NCBI RefSeq assembly: GCF_009834515.1
Contig: NZ_CP019426.1
Span: 3,337,501 to 3,401,500 of the forward strand
DNA: 64,000 bases
Source of the DNA: Pseudomonas sp. R84
GTDB taxonomy: Bacteria > Pseudomonadota > Gammaproteobacteria > Pseudomonadales > Pseudomonadaceae
Direction: 5' to 3'
The notes below the pieces were generated by a model that did not search any database, was not told the origin of the DNA, and saw nothing but the letters and a program-made list of their open reading frames with translations. Shown here in pieces: positions 57,574-64,000 of the stretch. A program made the position numbers and the translations under genes. The first letter of the stretch is position 1, and each line of letters begins with the position of its first letter.

Positions 57574-58355
57574 TCAGGATGCCCCCAAGCGCCCGGGAGA
57601 AGCATTTGCAGCCAGGCCGCCAAACGATGCGCCCGCATCGACATAACGAAGCGCCGACTTCATATCCTTCCATCCCACATAGGTCATCAGCCCTTTGATG
57701 TCCCATCCATTGGCAGACGCCCAGGTTGCGAAGCCCCGTCGCATCGAGTGGGCGCTGTACAGCTCTTCAGGCAGCCCGGCTTCCTTGAAGATCCGTCGCA
57801 ACATCGGAATCAGGCTGTGTGGTTGGATGGCCTTGTCCGCAAGATTTCCCCAGCGATCCAGACGGCGGAAGACAGGGCCCTTCGCGAGACCTGCAACGGT
57901 AATCCAGTTGATATAGGCCTCGACCGGACACAGCATCGTCAGCGCCGGCGTTTGAAAGGTTGTCCCTTCGTGCAGGCGGTCACCCTTGGTGTGCGGCAGG
58001 AAGAACGTGATGCCTTCACCGCTATAGGCTTTGGTGTTTTCCACTGTAAGTCTGGCCAACTCATCCCCGCGGAATCCCCGCCAGAATCCGATCAGCACCA
58101 TTGCCACCGAGCGACGGTGGCGCAGGAGCGTCTTGTAGTCACCGCGGTCGAGCGCGGCGGCGGCTTCTGCCTCCAACCATTTCACGGCTTGTTCGAGATG
58201 CGTGAGTAGGAGGGGCGCGGCCTGCTTGGCCTGGGCGGGATGCACGACACGGATGCCCTTAATCATCTGGCGCACGTTAGGCGTCTTGGTCGGGTCTGGG
58301 AATCCTTGGGTGATGTGCCACTGCGCTAGCGCGGCCAACCGCGCAGGAGAATTTT
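57574..58355 (-). pseudogene. Tyrosine recombinase/integrase, 5'-truncated
   Basis: The C-terminal catalytic domain of a site-specific integrase is complete: R90 in GFRGDELARL, H197-xx-R200 in HSMRR, W223 and the nucleophile Y232 in ALRYVDAG (numbered from TTG 58338). Before it, LAALAQWHITQGFPDPTKTP is in the middle of the N-terminal core-binding domain, so roughly 60-100 residues are missing. The frame closes at about 58363, and the truncation coincides with the TGTCCGATTAAC repeat that starts at 58356. The element end appears to have inserted into the gene. As it stands the protein probably cannot bind its core sites. Confidence 0.8.
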
Positions 58356-58676
58356 TGTCCGATTAACTTTCGTCAATCGCCCAGAGTACAGGAGCATCTT
58401 TGATATTTGAGCGAGAATAAGTTCATTGGGAACAAGCATTTGCGCTGGGGCCAATATGGCTGAGTTCCGTTTTCCAATTTACTTTCGTCACGCAGCACAC
58501 CAGGGAGAGATTTGGTCGCAGGCGGTGGGCACCAAAAATCAGGGGCTACAGAGCGGTTTTTTCCAATTTAGTACTGACAGAAAAGGCGTAGCCGGGTTGA
58601 GATAGTACGTCAGTTGTGCAACCTAACTGGTTGGCGTGGAATGCTTTCCGATTAAGTCGTCCACGTTTCCGATTAA
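58355..58676. repeat. Five TTTCC(G/A)ATT(T/A)A repeats, likely transposon-end binding sites
   Basis: Same-orientation copies lie at 58355-58375 (TTGTCCGATTAACTTTCGTC), 58470-58490 (TTTTCCAATTTACTTTCGTC; 18 of 21 bases shared with the first), 58559-58579 (first 12 bases identical to copy two), 58645-58655 and 58666-58676 (TTTCCGATTAA, 21 bases apart). The first begins TGT at 58356, exactly where the integrase gene is cut. A terminal TGT plus several spaced, same-direction repeats is how TnsB/TniA sites are laid out in Tn7/Tn5053-like ends. The remaining bases up to 58864 hold no gene. Confidence 0.6.
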
Positions 58677-58864
58677 TCAATGGGGGTCACATTTGGTTTT
58701 AGGCAATTGCCGCTCTGCAAGGGCGCATTGCGTAATACATGATTTAACATAATATACATTACACGTAACAAGATGTTGCGAGATCAGCCCGGTTGCACAG
58801 TGGATTTCAACCTGCAGAATCGCCCTGAATCCGGTCCACTGCTTTTCCTTGAATTCGACGGCGC

Positions 58865-59380
58865 TCAACGCTCATCACGCGTCAGCTTTTCAATCAGCGT
58901 TCGATGCTGTGGAAATTGCAGCGTAAGTTTCTGCCGATCACCCATTTCCATATCGGCAAAATCAAACCCTGGCGAAACGGCTTCGCTGATCAGCCCAAAT
59001 CCGTTTTCGCCTTCGAGCAACCGCGAAGCTTTCCATATTCCACCCGGTACGTGTAATTGCAAAAGCTGTCCTGCCAGAATGTCGGTGCCCATCACCAATG
59101 TCTGCAATGAGCCGTTAGCATGAATCAGGCTGTACTCAATGGCGTCGCCCAGGTGGAAATAATGCAGGATGTCGGATCGATTGAAATGAAACTGGCCCAC
59201 CGGTGATTGCTGATCCAGCAGATAGTAAATCGAGGTCATCAGATACCGTGGGCCGCTGGGGGTTTCGAGTGGGTCGCGATGATCGGCCTGATAGGTTCTA
59301 CGGAAATAGCCACCTTCGAGATGAGGCTGCAGATCCAGCGTTTTAATAATGTCTCCAGCTTTGGCTTCACGCATGATCAC
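58865..59380 (-). CDS. DUF985 cupin-family protein
   Basis: A 171-residue single-domain cupin (KTLDLQPHLEGGYFRRTYQ at the start, SDILHYFHLGDAIEYSLIH, GIWKASRLLEGENGFGLISE) of the DUF985 family. GTG 59380 has GGAG eight bases ahead; ATG 59374 is the alternative. Its enzymatic role is not known. It lies just inside the right flank, with a TetR-type palindrome upstream. Confidence 0.88.
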   Translation of the reverse strand: MIMREAKAGDIIKTLDLQPHLEGGYFRRTYQADHRDPLETPSGPRYLMTSIYYLLDQQSPVGQFHFNRSDILHYFHLGDAIEYSLIHANGSLQTLVMGTDILAGQLLQLHVPGGIWKASRLLEGENGFGLISEAVSPGFDFADMEMGDRQKLTLQFPQHRTLIEKLTRDER

Positions 59381-59423
59381 GATCTCTTCTCCGTCGAAAT
59401 TGATGCCATTTTACGTTAACTCG

Positions 59424-59441
59424 ACTAAACGACCATTTAGT
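59424..59441. promoter_or_regulatory. Palindromic TetR-type operator upstream of the DUF985 gene
   Basis: ACTAAACGACCATTTAGT has ACTAAA/TTTAGT arms around CGACCA and sits within a longer imperfect symmetry (ACGTTAACT ... AGTTAAACGT). This form resembles TetR operators. No tetR gene is seen next to it; 59442-59638 holds no supported gene. Confidence 0.5.
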
Positions 59442-59638
59442 GTAGTTAAACGTGAGCCGCATACTTTCCAGTAAATATAGGGCCACGCTCGCGCCACTGC
59501 TTTTGAAATTCGCTACGTCGGTGGTATCGCCAGGCAATCATGACGGAGTCGCCCTACCCTCAACGCAAAACCTCCCCCCGATCGGCTTCTTCGTGGGCAC
59601 CTTTTTTCAATTACTGCCGGACCAAGGCAACTCGATGA

Positions 59639-60034
59639 CTATTGCGCCGGTACTCCCTCGATCAGGTAGACATCCGTTCTGGCTGAACGCTGGCGGACTT
59701 TCCTCAGTTCCGTGTATTCCACTGAGTTGTACCAAGCCTGGGCTTTTTCGACGCTGGCGAACTCGATGACAACACGGCGTCGCTTTGGCGCTTCACCTTC
59801 AAGCGAGATGGTCTTTCCGCCGCGCACGATGAAATGTCCGCCATAGGGTTTGAAGGTTGATTCGACCTGTGCACTGTAAGGCTTCATCCCCTCGGGATCG
59901 GTTACTTCAAACTCGGCGACATAGTAGGCCGGTGCTGCTGCCGCGTGGTCGTCCGAAGCCATCACGCGACAACTGCCCGCCGCAAAAAACGCCAGTCCCG
60001 CCATTGCAATTACCATCACTTTTAAATTTTTCAT
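59639..60034 (-). CDS. Exported DUF1330 protein
   Basis: A 131-residue protein with a signal peptide (MKNLKVMVIAMAGLAFFAAG, ending near MASDD), then a DUF1330 dimeric ferredoxin-like fold (YVAEFEVTDPEGMKPYSAQV, RRVVIEFASVEKAQAWYNSV). ATG 60034 has GGAG seven bases ahead; a GTG just upstream is less likely. DUF1330 proteins are usually cytoplasmic, so an exported form is unusual. It is in the same operon as the ABM-fold and PQQ dehydrogenase genes. Confidence 0.85.
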   Translation of the reverse strand: MKNLKVMVIAMAGLAFFAAGSCRVMASDDHAAAAPAYYVAEFEVTDPEGMKPYSAQVESTFKPYGGHFIVRGGKTISLEGEAPKRRRVVIEFASVEKAQAWYNSVEYTELRKVRQRSARTDVYLIEGVPAQ

Positions 60035-60094
60035 CACTTTGCTCCATTGAAAAACCAGCTTGCCCAGCGCGCAAATCTCTTTCGAACCAGCTGA

Positions 60095-60484
60095 TTACGG
60101 GCCAGGCCGGGGGCTAAGTTCGATTGGTGTGGATTCAATCAAGCGTTTCGACACAATCATCGACTGCGTGGTAACGGCGTACTTTTTGAAGTGCGGCGAT
60201 TCGATATGGCTTCGGTATGCCGAGTCGCTGGCGTAGATTTCGAAGAAATGAAACCAGTTTGGGCGGTCGACTTCGGCGACAGCGTAGATTGATATGACGC
60301 CCGGCTCTGTTCGAGTCGACTCTGTGATCTCCTCCTTGACTGCGGCTTGATAGGCCGCAACCTGTGCAGGATCGATTTCGAGTTGCGCGATGCGCACAAC
60401 CAAGCCATTTTCCTCGGCGGCCAGGGCTTGTCCTGCCAGTAATCCAGCCAATGCGATCACTCCTAAAAAACGTTTACCTTTCAT
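60095..60484 (-). CDS. Exported antibiotic-biosynthesis-monooxygenase-fold protein (YgiN-like)
   Basis: A 129-residue protein with signal peptide MKGKRFLGVIALAGLLAGQALA and an ABM domain (VVRIAQLEIDPAQVAAYQAA, EPGVISIYAVAE, NWFHFFEIYAS, then HIESPHFKKY). The start has GGAGGGG ahead and lies 12 bases after the PQQ dehydrogenase stop, so it is co-transcribed. It may act on a quinone or other product in the periplasm; no substrate is evident. Confidence 0.85.
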   Translation of the reverse strand: MKGKRFLGVIALAGLLAGQALAAEENGLVVRIAQLEIDPAQVAAYQAAVKEEITESTRTEPGVISIYAVAEVDRPNWFHFFEIYASDSAYRSHIESPHFKKYAVTTQSMIVSKRLIESTPIELSPRPGP

Positions 60485-60496
60485 GTTTCCCCTCCT

Positions 60497-62875
60497 TCAC
60501 TGCGGCAGCGCATACGCCACGACGTAATCACCCTTCTGCGTCGTGGCTGAATTACCGCCAGCGCTGACGACTAAATATTGTCGGCCACTTTTTGGCGAAA
60601 CGTACGTCATCGGTGTTGCCTCGGCCCCGACAGGCAACCGCCCTTTCCACAGCTCTTTGCCGCTACGAACATCAAAAGCTCGGATGTAATAGTCCTGCGC
60701 TGCCGCGATAAATACCAATCCACTGGAGGTGGTAATTGGCCCACCGCGAGTTGGCATGCCGATCGGCATAGGAAGGTGAGTAGCGATTCCCGATGGGCCA
60801 GTTTGCTCGGTCGTTCCCAACGGCATAGACCAGGCGACCTTACGCGTCGCCAAATCAATCGCGCTGATCGTGCCGTATGGAGGCTCTTGGCAAGGGATTC
60901 CCAAGGGAGACAGAAAACGCCCCATCTCGATACCCCATGGTGTACCCGCTTGGGGAGCGTTGCCCTCATGGCCGCCACCTGTTGTGCCTGCGTCATCATA
61001 GGCTTTACGGGGAATCATCCGACTCCAGGTGGCAACTCTGGTGTCATTGACGATCATGTAACCCAGGTTCTCGGCAACGGAAACAGAACCCCAATTCATA
61101 CCGCCTAACCAACTCGGATACTGCAGGGTCAGGCGTTCATTGGGTGGGGTGAACTCGCCTTCGTACCGCGCCTTGCGAAAGTCGATCCTGCAGATCAGTT
61201 GATCTAAAGGTGTCAGCCCCCACATGCGTTTTTCGCTGAGGGGTTCTGTACCCATGGCCGGCATTCCAACCGAATACGGTTGCGTGGGAGATAGACGATC
61301 ATCTGCAACGCCTCCTTGCGGAACCTGGCGCTCTTCGACTTCAGCGATCGGCGTGCCGGTACGTCGATCCAGCATGAAGATCTGGCCGCGCTTGGTAGTT
61401 TGAATCAGCGCTGGTAGCGTTCCACCCTGACCGTCCGGCACTTCATACAGCGCTGGTTGCGACGGCACGTCGTAATCCCAAAGGTCATGATGCACTGTCT
61501 GGAAGTGCCAAAGCTCACGCCCAGTGGCAATATCCAGCGCTACGATTGATGAAGAATAACGATCATCCGCCGCAGTCCTGTGGCCGCCCCAAAAGTCGGG
61601 AGTGGCGTTGCCGGTTGGAAGATAGATCAGACCCAGTTCATCGTCGAACGCCGGGGTCGACCAGACATTGGGCGTTCCCGCTGTGTAGCTCTGGCCTTCT
61701 GGTGGTTCACGCAGGATGCCTGGATTGCCCAAATCCCACGCCCAAATGAGCTTGCCCGTATGGACGTCAAAGGCACGAACGACACCCGAGGGTTCACCCG
61801 TTTTCTGGTTATCCCACACCAGTCCCCCGACCACCACTAGATTGCGCACGACGGTTGGAGCTGCTGTCGGGAAGTAGAGGTTCTGATCAGGACTGCCCAT
61901 CCCGCTACGCAGACTGACGCTGCCGTGATCTCCGAAATCGTCGCAGGTTTTTCCCGTTTGCGCGTCGACGGCAACAATTCGAGCGTCGACGGTCGTTGAA
62001 ATGATCCGGCGCGAGCAGGCTGTTACGGGTATCTGAACGTCAACGGTTGAAACCTCGGTCGTGGCATCGTGATAACCCACTCCACGGCAGCGCGGATACA
62101 CGTTGTTTGCCTGTACATTCGGGTTGTGGCGCCAGATCTCTTTCCCCGTATCAGCGTCCAGAGCGAATAACTGGCTCGACTGCGTACAGCCATAAAGCAC
62201 GCCGTTAACGTGAAGCGGTGTGACAACGTGCCCTTCCCTGCCTTGCGGAATCTCTCCAGTGCGGTACGTCCAGGCAACTTTCAAATCAGATACGTTTTGC
62301 GGGTTGATCTGATCCAGCGCAGCGTGACGCGTACCTGACGGGGTGCGCCCGAAGTAACGCCAATCCGCAGCAGGTTCGACGAGGCCCACGGCCTTGCCAG
62401 CAACAGGGGCTGAAGTTCCTTCTGCAGTCTGGATGGGTTGCGGTTGCAGGGCTGCATAAAACGTAGCGCCTAAGGCAACGGCCACCACGGCGGCACCTGC
62501 GTAAGCGATTTTGCTGATCAAAGATTTGTCGCCATTGCGCAGCCACGGCATTGCCAGCAATACCAACAGCGCTAACACTGCCAGCGCTACCATGCGGGAA
62601 AACAGCGGCCAGAACGCGAAGCCAACGTCCCATACCGACCAGACGATGGAAGCAAGGAAAACTAAAAGGAAAACGACGGCCCCCGAAGCTCGACGGCGAA
62701 CCAATTGCAAACCACCGAGCGTCATGCCGAGACCCGCAAGCGCGAAGTACCAGGAGCCGCCCAAGGTAATGAGATAGCTGCCGCCCGCTAACATGAATAA
62801 CCCAGCCAGCAGGATGATGATGCCCAATGCAATCACCGTCATCATTCTTGCTTTGGATGGATTCGATTCCAACAT
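60497..62875 (-). CDS. Membrane-bound PQQ-dependent dehydrogenase, glucose/quinate/shikimate family
   Basis: A 792-residue protein with about five N-terminal membrane segments (residues about 10-150) and a periplasmic eight-bladed propeller (DWRYFGRTPSGTRHAALDQI, DYDVPSQPALYEVPDG, MPAMGTEPLSEKRMWGLTPL). It oxidises a sugar or cyclitol in the periplasm and passes electrons to ubiquinone. Start 62875 has AAGGAAGAG upstream. It heads an operon with the ABM-fold and DUF1330 proteins. Whether glucose, quinate or another polyol is the substrate cannot be told. Confidence 0.93.
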   Translation of the reverse strand: MLESNPSKARMMTVIALGIIILLAGLFMLAGGSYLITLGGSWYFALAGLGMTLGGLQLVRRRASGAVVFLLVFLASIVWSVWDVGFAFWPLFSRMVALAVLALLVLLAMPWLRNGDKSLISKIAYAGAAVVAVALGATFYAALQPQPIQTAEGTSAPVAGKAVGLVEPAADWRYFGRTPSGTRHAALDQINPQNVSDLKVAWTYRTGEIPQGREGHVVTPLHVNGVLYGCTQSSQLFALDADTGKEIWRHNPNVQANNVYPRCRGVGYHDATTEVSTVDVQIPVTACSRRIISTTVDARIVAVDAQTGKTCDDFGDHGSVSLRSGMGSPDQNLYFPTAAPTVVRNLVVVGGLVWDNQKTGEPSGVVRAFDVHTGKLIWAWDLGNPGILREPPEGQSYTAGTPNVWSTPAFDDELGLIYLPTGNATPDFWGGHRTAADDRYSSSIVALDIATGRELWHFQTVHHDLWDYDVPSQPALYEVPDGQGGTLPALIQTTKRGQIFMLDRRTGTPIAEVEERQVPQGGVADDRLSPTQPYSVGMPAMGTEPLSEKRMWGLTPLDQLICRIDFRKARYEGEFTPPNERLTLQYPSWLGGMNWGSVSVAENLGYMIVNDTRVATWSRMIPRKAYDDAGTTGGGHEGNAPQAGTPWGIEMGRFLSPLGIPCQEPPYGTISAIDLATRKVAWSMPLGTTEQTGPSGIATHLPMPIGMPTRGGPITTSSGLVFIAAAQDYYIRAFDVRSGKELWKGRLPVGAEATPMTYVSPKSGRQYLVVSAGGNSATTQKGDYVVAYALPQ

Positions 62876-62993
62876 GTAGCTCTTCCTTTGATGGGCGGGT
62901 GAACGTCAGGCATGGCTCGCAAAGGCCACGCGCTGCCAGTGGTTCAAGCATTGAAAAATCAGCGCACTGTTAAAGAGTCATTTCGCCGCACGA

Positions 62994-63758
62994 TCACCGC
63001 ATAACGAATCCGCCATCCACTGAAATGGACTGGCCTGTGACATAACTGGAGGCGCTACTGCTTAACCAGAGAACCGCGTCGGCGATCTCTTCCGGCTTGC
63101 CATGCCGCCCCATTGGCACCGCTCTGGTCATGCCCTCAAGCGCCTCGCCCTGCCCGGCCGCGACCATCTGATCGACCATCGGCGTCCAGATCAGCCCTGG
63201 GCAAACCGCGTTGACGCGAATATTCCGAGCTGCATATTCCAATGCTGCACTTTTGGTCAGCCCTATCACTCCATGCTTGGCAGCGTGGTAGTTGGCACGT
63301 TCGGCACCCCCGATCAGTCCGCCCAGAGACGAGCAGTTGACGATGGTGCCGCTACCTTGGCGGCGCATGTGCTCCAGCTCAAACTTCATGCAGCTCCAAA
63401 CGCCGCGAAGGTTAACCGACATTACTTTGTCGTAATCCTCCACTGTGGCATCAGCGGTTTCTGCAAGAAGGTTCTGGATACCGGCATTATTGAAGGCAGC
63501 ATCGAGGCGACCGAACGTTGCGATGACTTCTTGCACCATGGCTTCGACCTGGTCGATTTGCGCGACATCGCAGCGGATCCCGATGGCTCGATGACCGGCC
63601 TTCACCAAGGCCTCAGCGGCAGCATTGGCCGCGTCGCCATCGACATCGGCCAACGCGACGGCAGCGCCAGCCTGGGCGAATGCCTTGGCCGTTGCCAGCC
63701 CGATACCGGAGGCGGCGCCAGTAATCAGGGCGACTCTATTTTCAAATGCGAAGTTCAT
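62994..63758 (-). CDS. Short-chain dehydrogenase/reductase
   Basis: A 254-residue classical SDR: cofactor site TGAASGIG (residues about 14-21), NNAGIQNLLAE, the catalytic Ser in NCSSLGG, YHAAK with catalytic Tyr/Lys, and the end YVTGQSISVDGGFVMR. The start at 63758 has GAGGAAAAA ahead and begins MNFAFENRVALITG. It lies 11 bases after the stop of the MFS transporter gene at the window edge and upstream of the PQQ dehydrogenase operon, in the same direction. Confidence 0.93.
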   Translation of the reverse strand: MNFAFENRVALITGAASGIGLATAKAFAQAGAAVALADVDGDAANAAAEALVKAGHRAIGIRCDVAQIDQVEAMVQEVIATFGRLDAAFNNAGIQNLLAETADATVEDYDKVMSVNLRGVWSCMKFELEHMRRQGSGTIVNCSSLGGLIGGAERANYHAAKHGVIGLTKSAALEYAARNIRVNAVCPGLIWTPMVDQMVAAGQGEALEGMTRAVPMGRHGKPEEIADAVLWLSSSASSYVTGQSISVDGGFVMR

Positions 63759-63769
63759 CGATTTTTCCT

Positions 63770-64000
63770 CTAATGCCAAGGCTGTTGAATCGGTTGCGAA
63801 AGGCGCAGGGCGAAGGCTGCACTCAGTGCGCATCCCAAGCCGCAAATGGCTACAACCCACCCCATGGGCCAAGGCGTACCATCAGCAAAAACGGCGACCA
63901 ATGCCGAGCCCAAAATCCCCGATCCGTACTGCAATGCGCCGGCGAGTGCCGACGCCGACCCGGCAAATTCAGGGAGACAGTTGAGCGCACCAGTGATCGC
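63770..64000 (-). CDS. C-terminal part of an MFS (Bcr/CflA-like) transporter
   Basis: The last 76 residues of a membrane protein whose 5' part is beyond the right edge. The reading FAGSASALAGALQYGSGILG then GWVVAICGLGCALSA matches helices 11-12 of Bcr/CflA drug-resistance transporters. It ends CAT TAG at 63770-63775. Confidence 0.75.
   Translation of the reverse strand, partial: AITGALNCLPEFAGSASALAGALQYGSGILGSALVAVFADGTPWPMGWVVAICGLGCALSAAFALRLSQPIQQPWH

Noticed and set aside
1..64000. CRISPR array or prophage structural genes
   Set aside because: No regularly spaced direct repeats with unique spacers and no capsid, tail or lysis genes were seen in the window.

Overview
The window looks like a chromosome segment of a Pseudomonas of the fluorescens/koreensis type. 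The core genes are GC-rich with strong Pseudomonas-like proteins. A xylose operon runs xylA-xylF-xylG-xylH with a divergent xylR, and a REP doublet (REPIN-type hairpin) sits between xylF and xylG. The flanks are ordinary catabolic and regulatory genes. A long middle section of about 32 kb (about 25.1 to 58.4 kb) has different composition and gene content and is an accessory (defence-type) island.

Left flank (1-24.4 kb). In order: a partial EamA transporter; an Old Yellow Enzyme; a three-subunit molybdenum hydroxylase (Mo subunit, 2Fe-2S subunit, three-heme cytochrome c); an MFS transporter; a LysR regulator; and the xylose uptake/isomerase operon with XylR. Next comes a MarR/nitroreductase/F420-type reductase operon, a divergent SDR/TetR pair with two clear operators, and a compact D-tartrate catabolic cluster. 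That cluster holds a D-tartrate dehydratase making oxaloacetate, a DctA-type carrier, a PA4872-like oxaloacetate decarboxylase and a divergent LysR regulator. Several gene tails are relics: a methyltransferase C-terminus, a 2-hydroxyacid dehydrogenase C-terminus and a decayed VanB-like reductase.

Accessory island (about 25.1-58.4 kb). It opens with about 1.1 kb of non-coding sequence, part of it very AT-rich, followed by a decayed TniA/TniB-type transposition module with a frameshifted DDE transposase and a truncated ATPase. Small hypothetical and broken genes follow. Then come a HEPN-motif protein, a zinc-finger protein, a candidate PD-(D/E)XK nuclease, a UvrD tail, and two unknown genes leading into a caspase-like protease and two dynamin-like GTPases (the first with two GTPase domains). 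After that are a McrB/McrC-type pair, a RES-domain protein with an N-terminal zinc ribbon, and an OLD ATPase-TOPRIM nuclease overlapping a short UvrD-like helicase (Gabija-like). A second zinc-finger protein, an alpha/beta hydrolase plus coiled-coil CHAT protease pair, and a 5'-truncated tyrosine recombinase close the island. The truncation point abuts a run of five TTTCC(G/A)ATT repeats that resembles the transposase-binding end of a Tn7/Tn5053-like element.

Right flank (58.8-64 kb). In order: a DUF985 cupin, a DUF1330 protein, an exported antibiotic-biosynthesis-monooxygenase-fold protein, a membrane PQQ-dependent dehydrogenase of the glucose/quinate family, an SDR dehydrogenase and the tail of an MFS (Bcr/CflA-type) transporter.

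The most likely undescribed systems are the caspase plus tandem dynamin-like GTPase cassette (34.8-43.9 kb) and the hydrolase plus CHAT pair (54.3-57.2 kb). All functional statements are from reading the sequence and remembered family features. No search was run.
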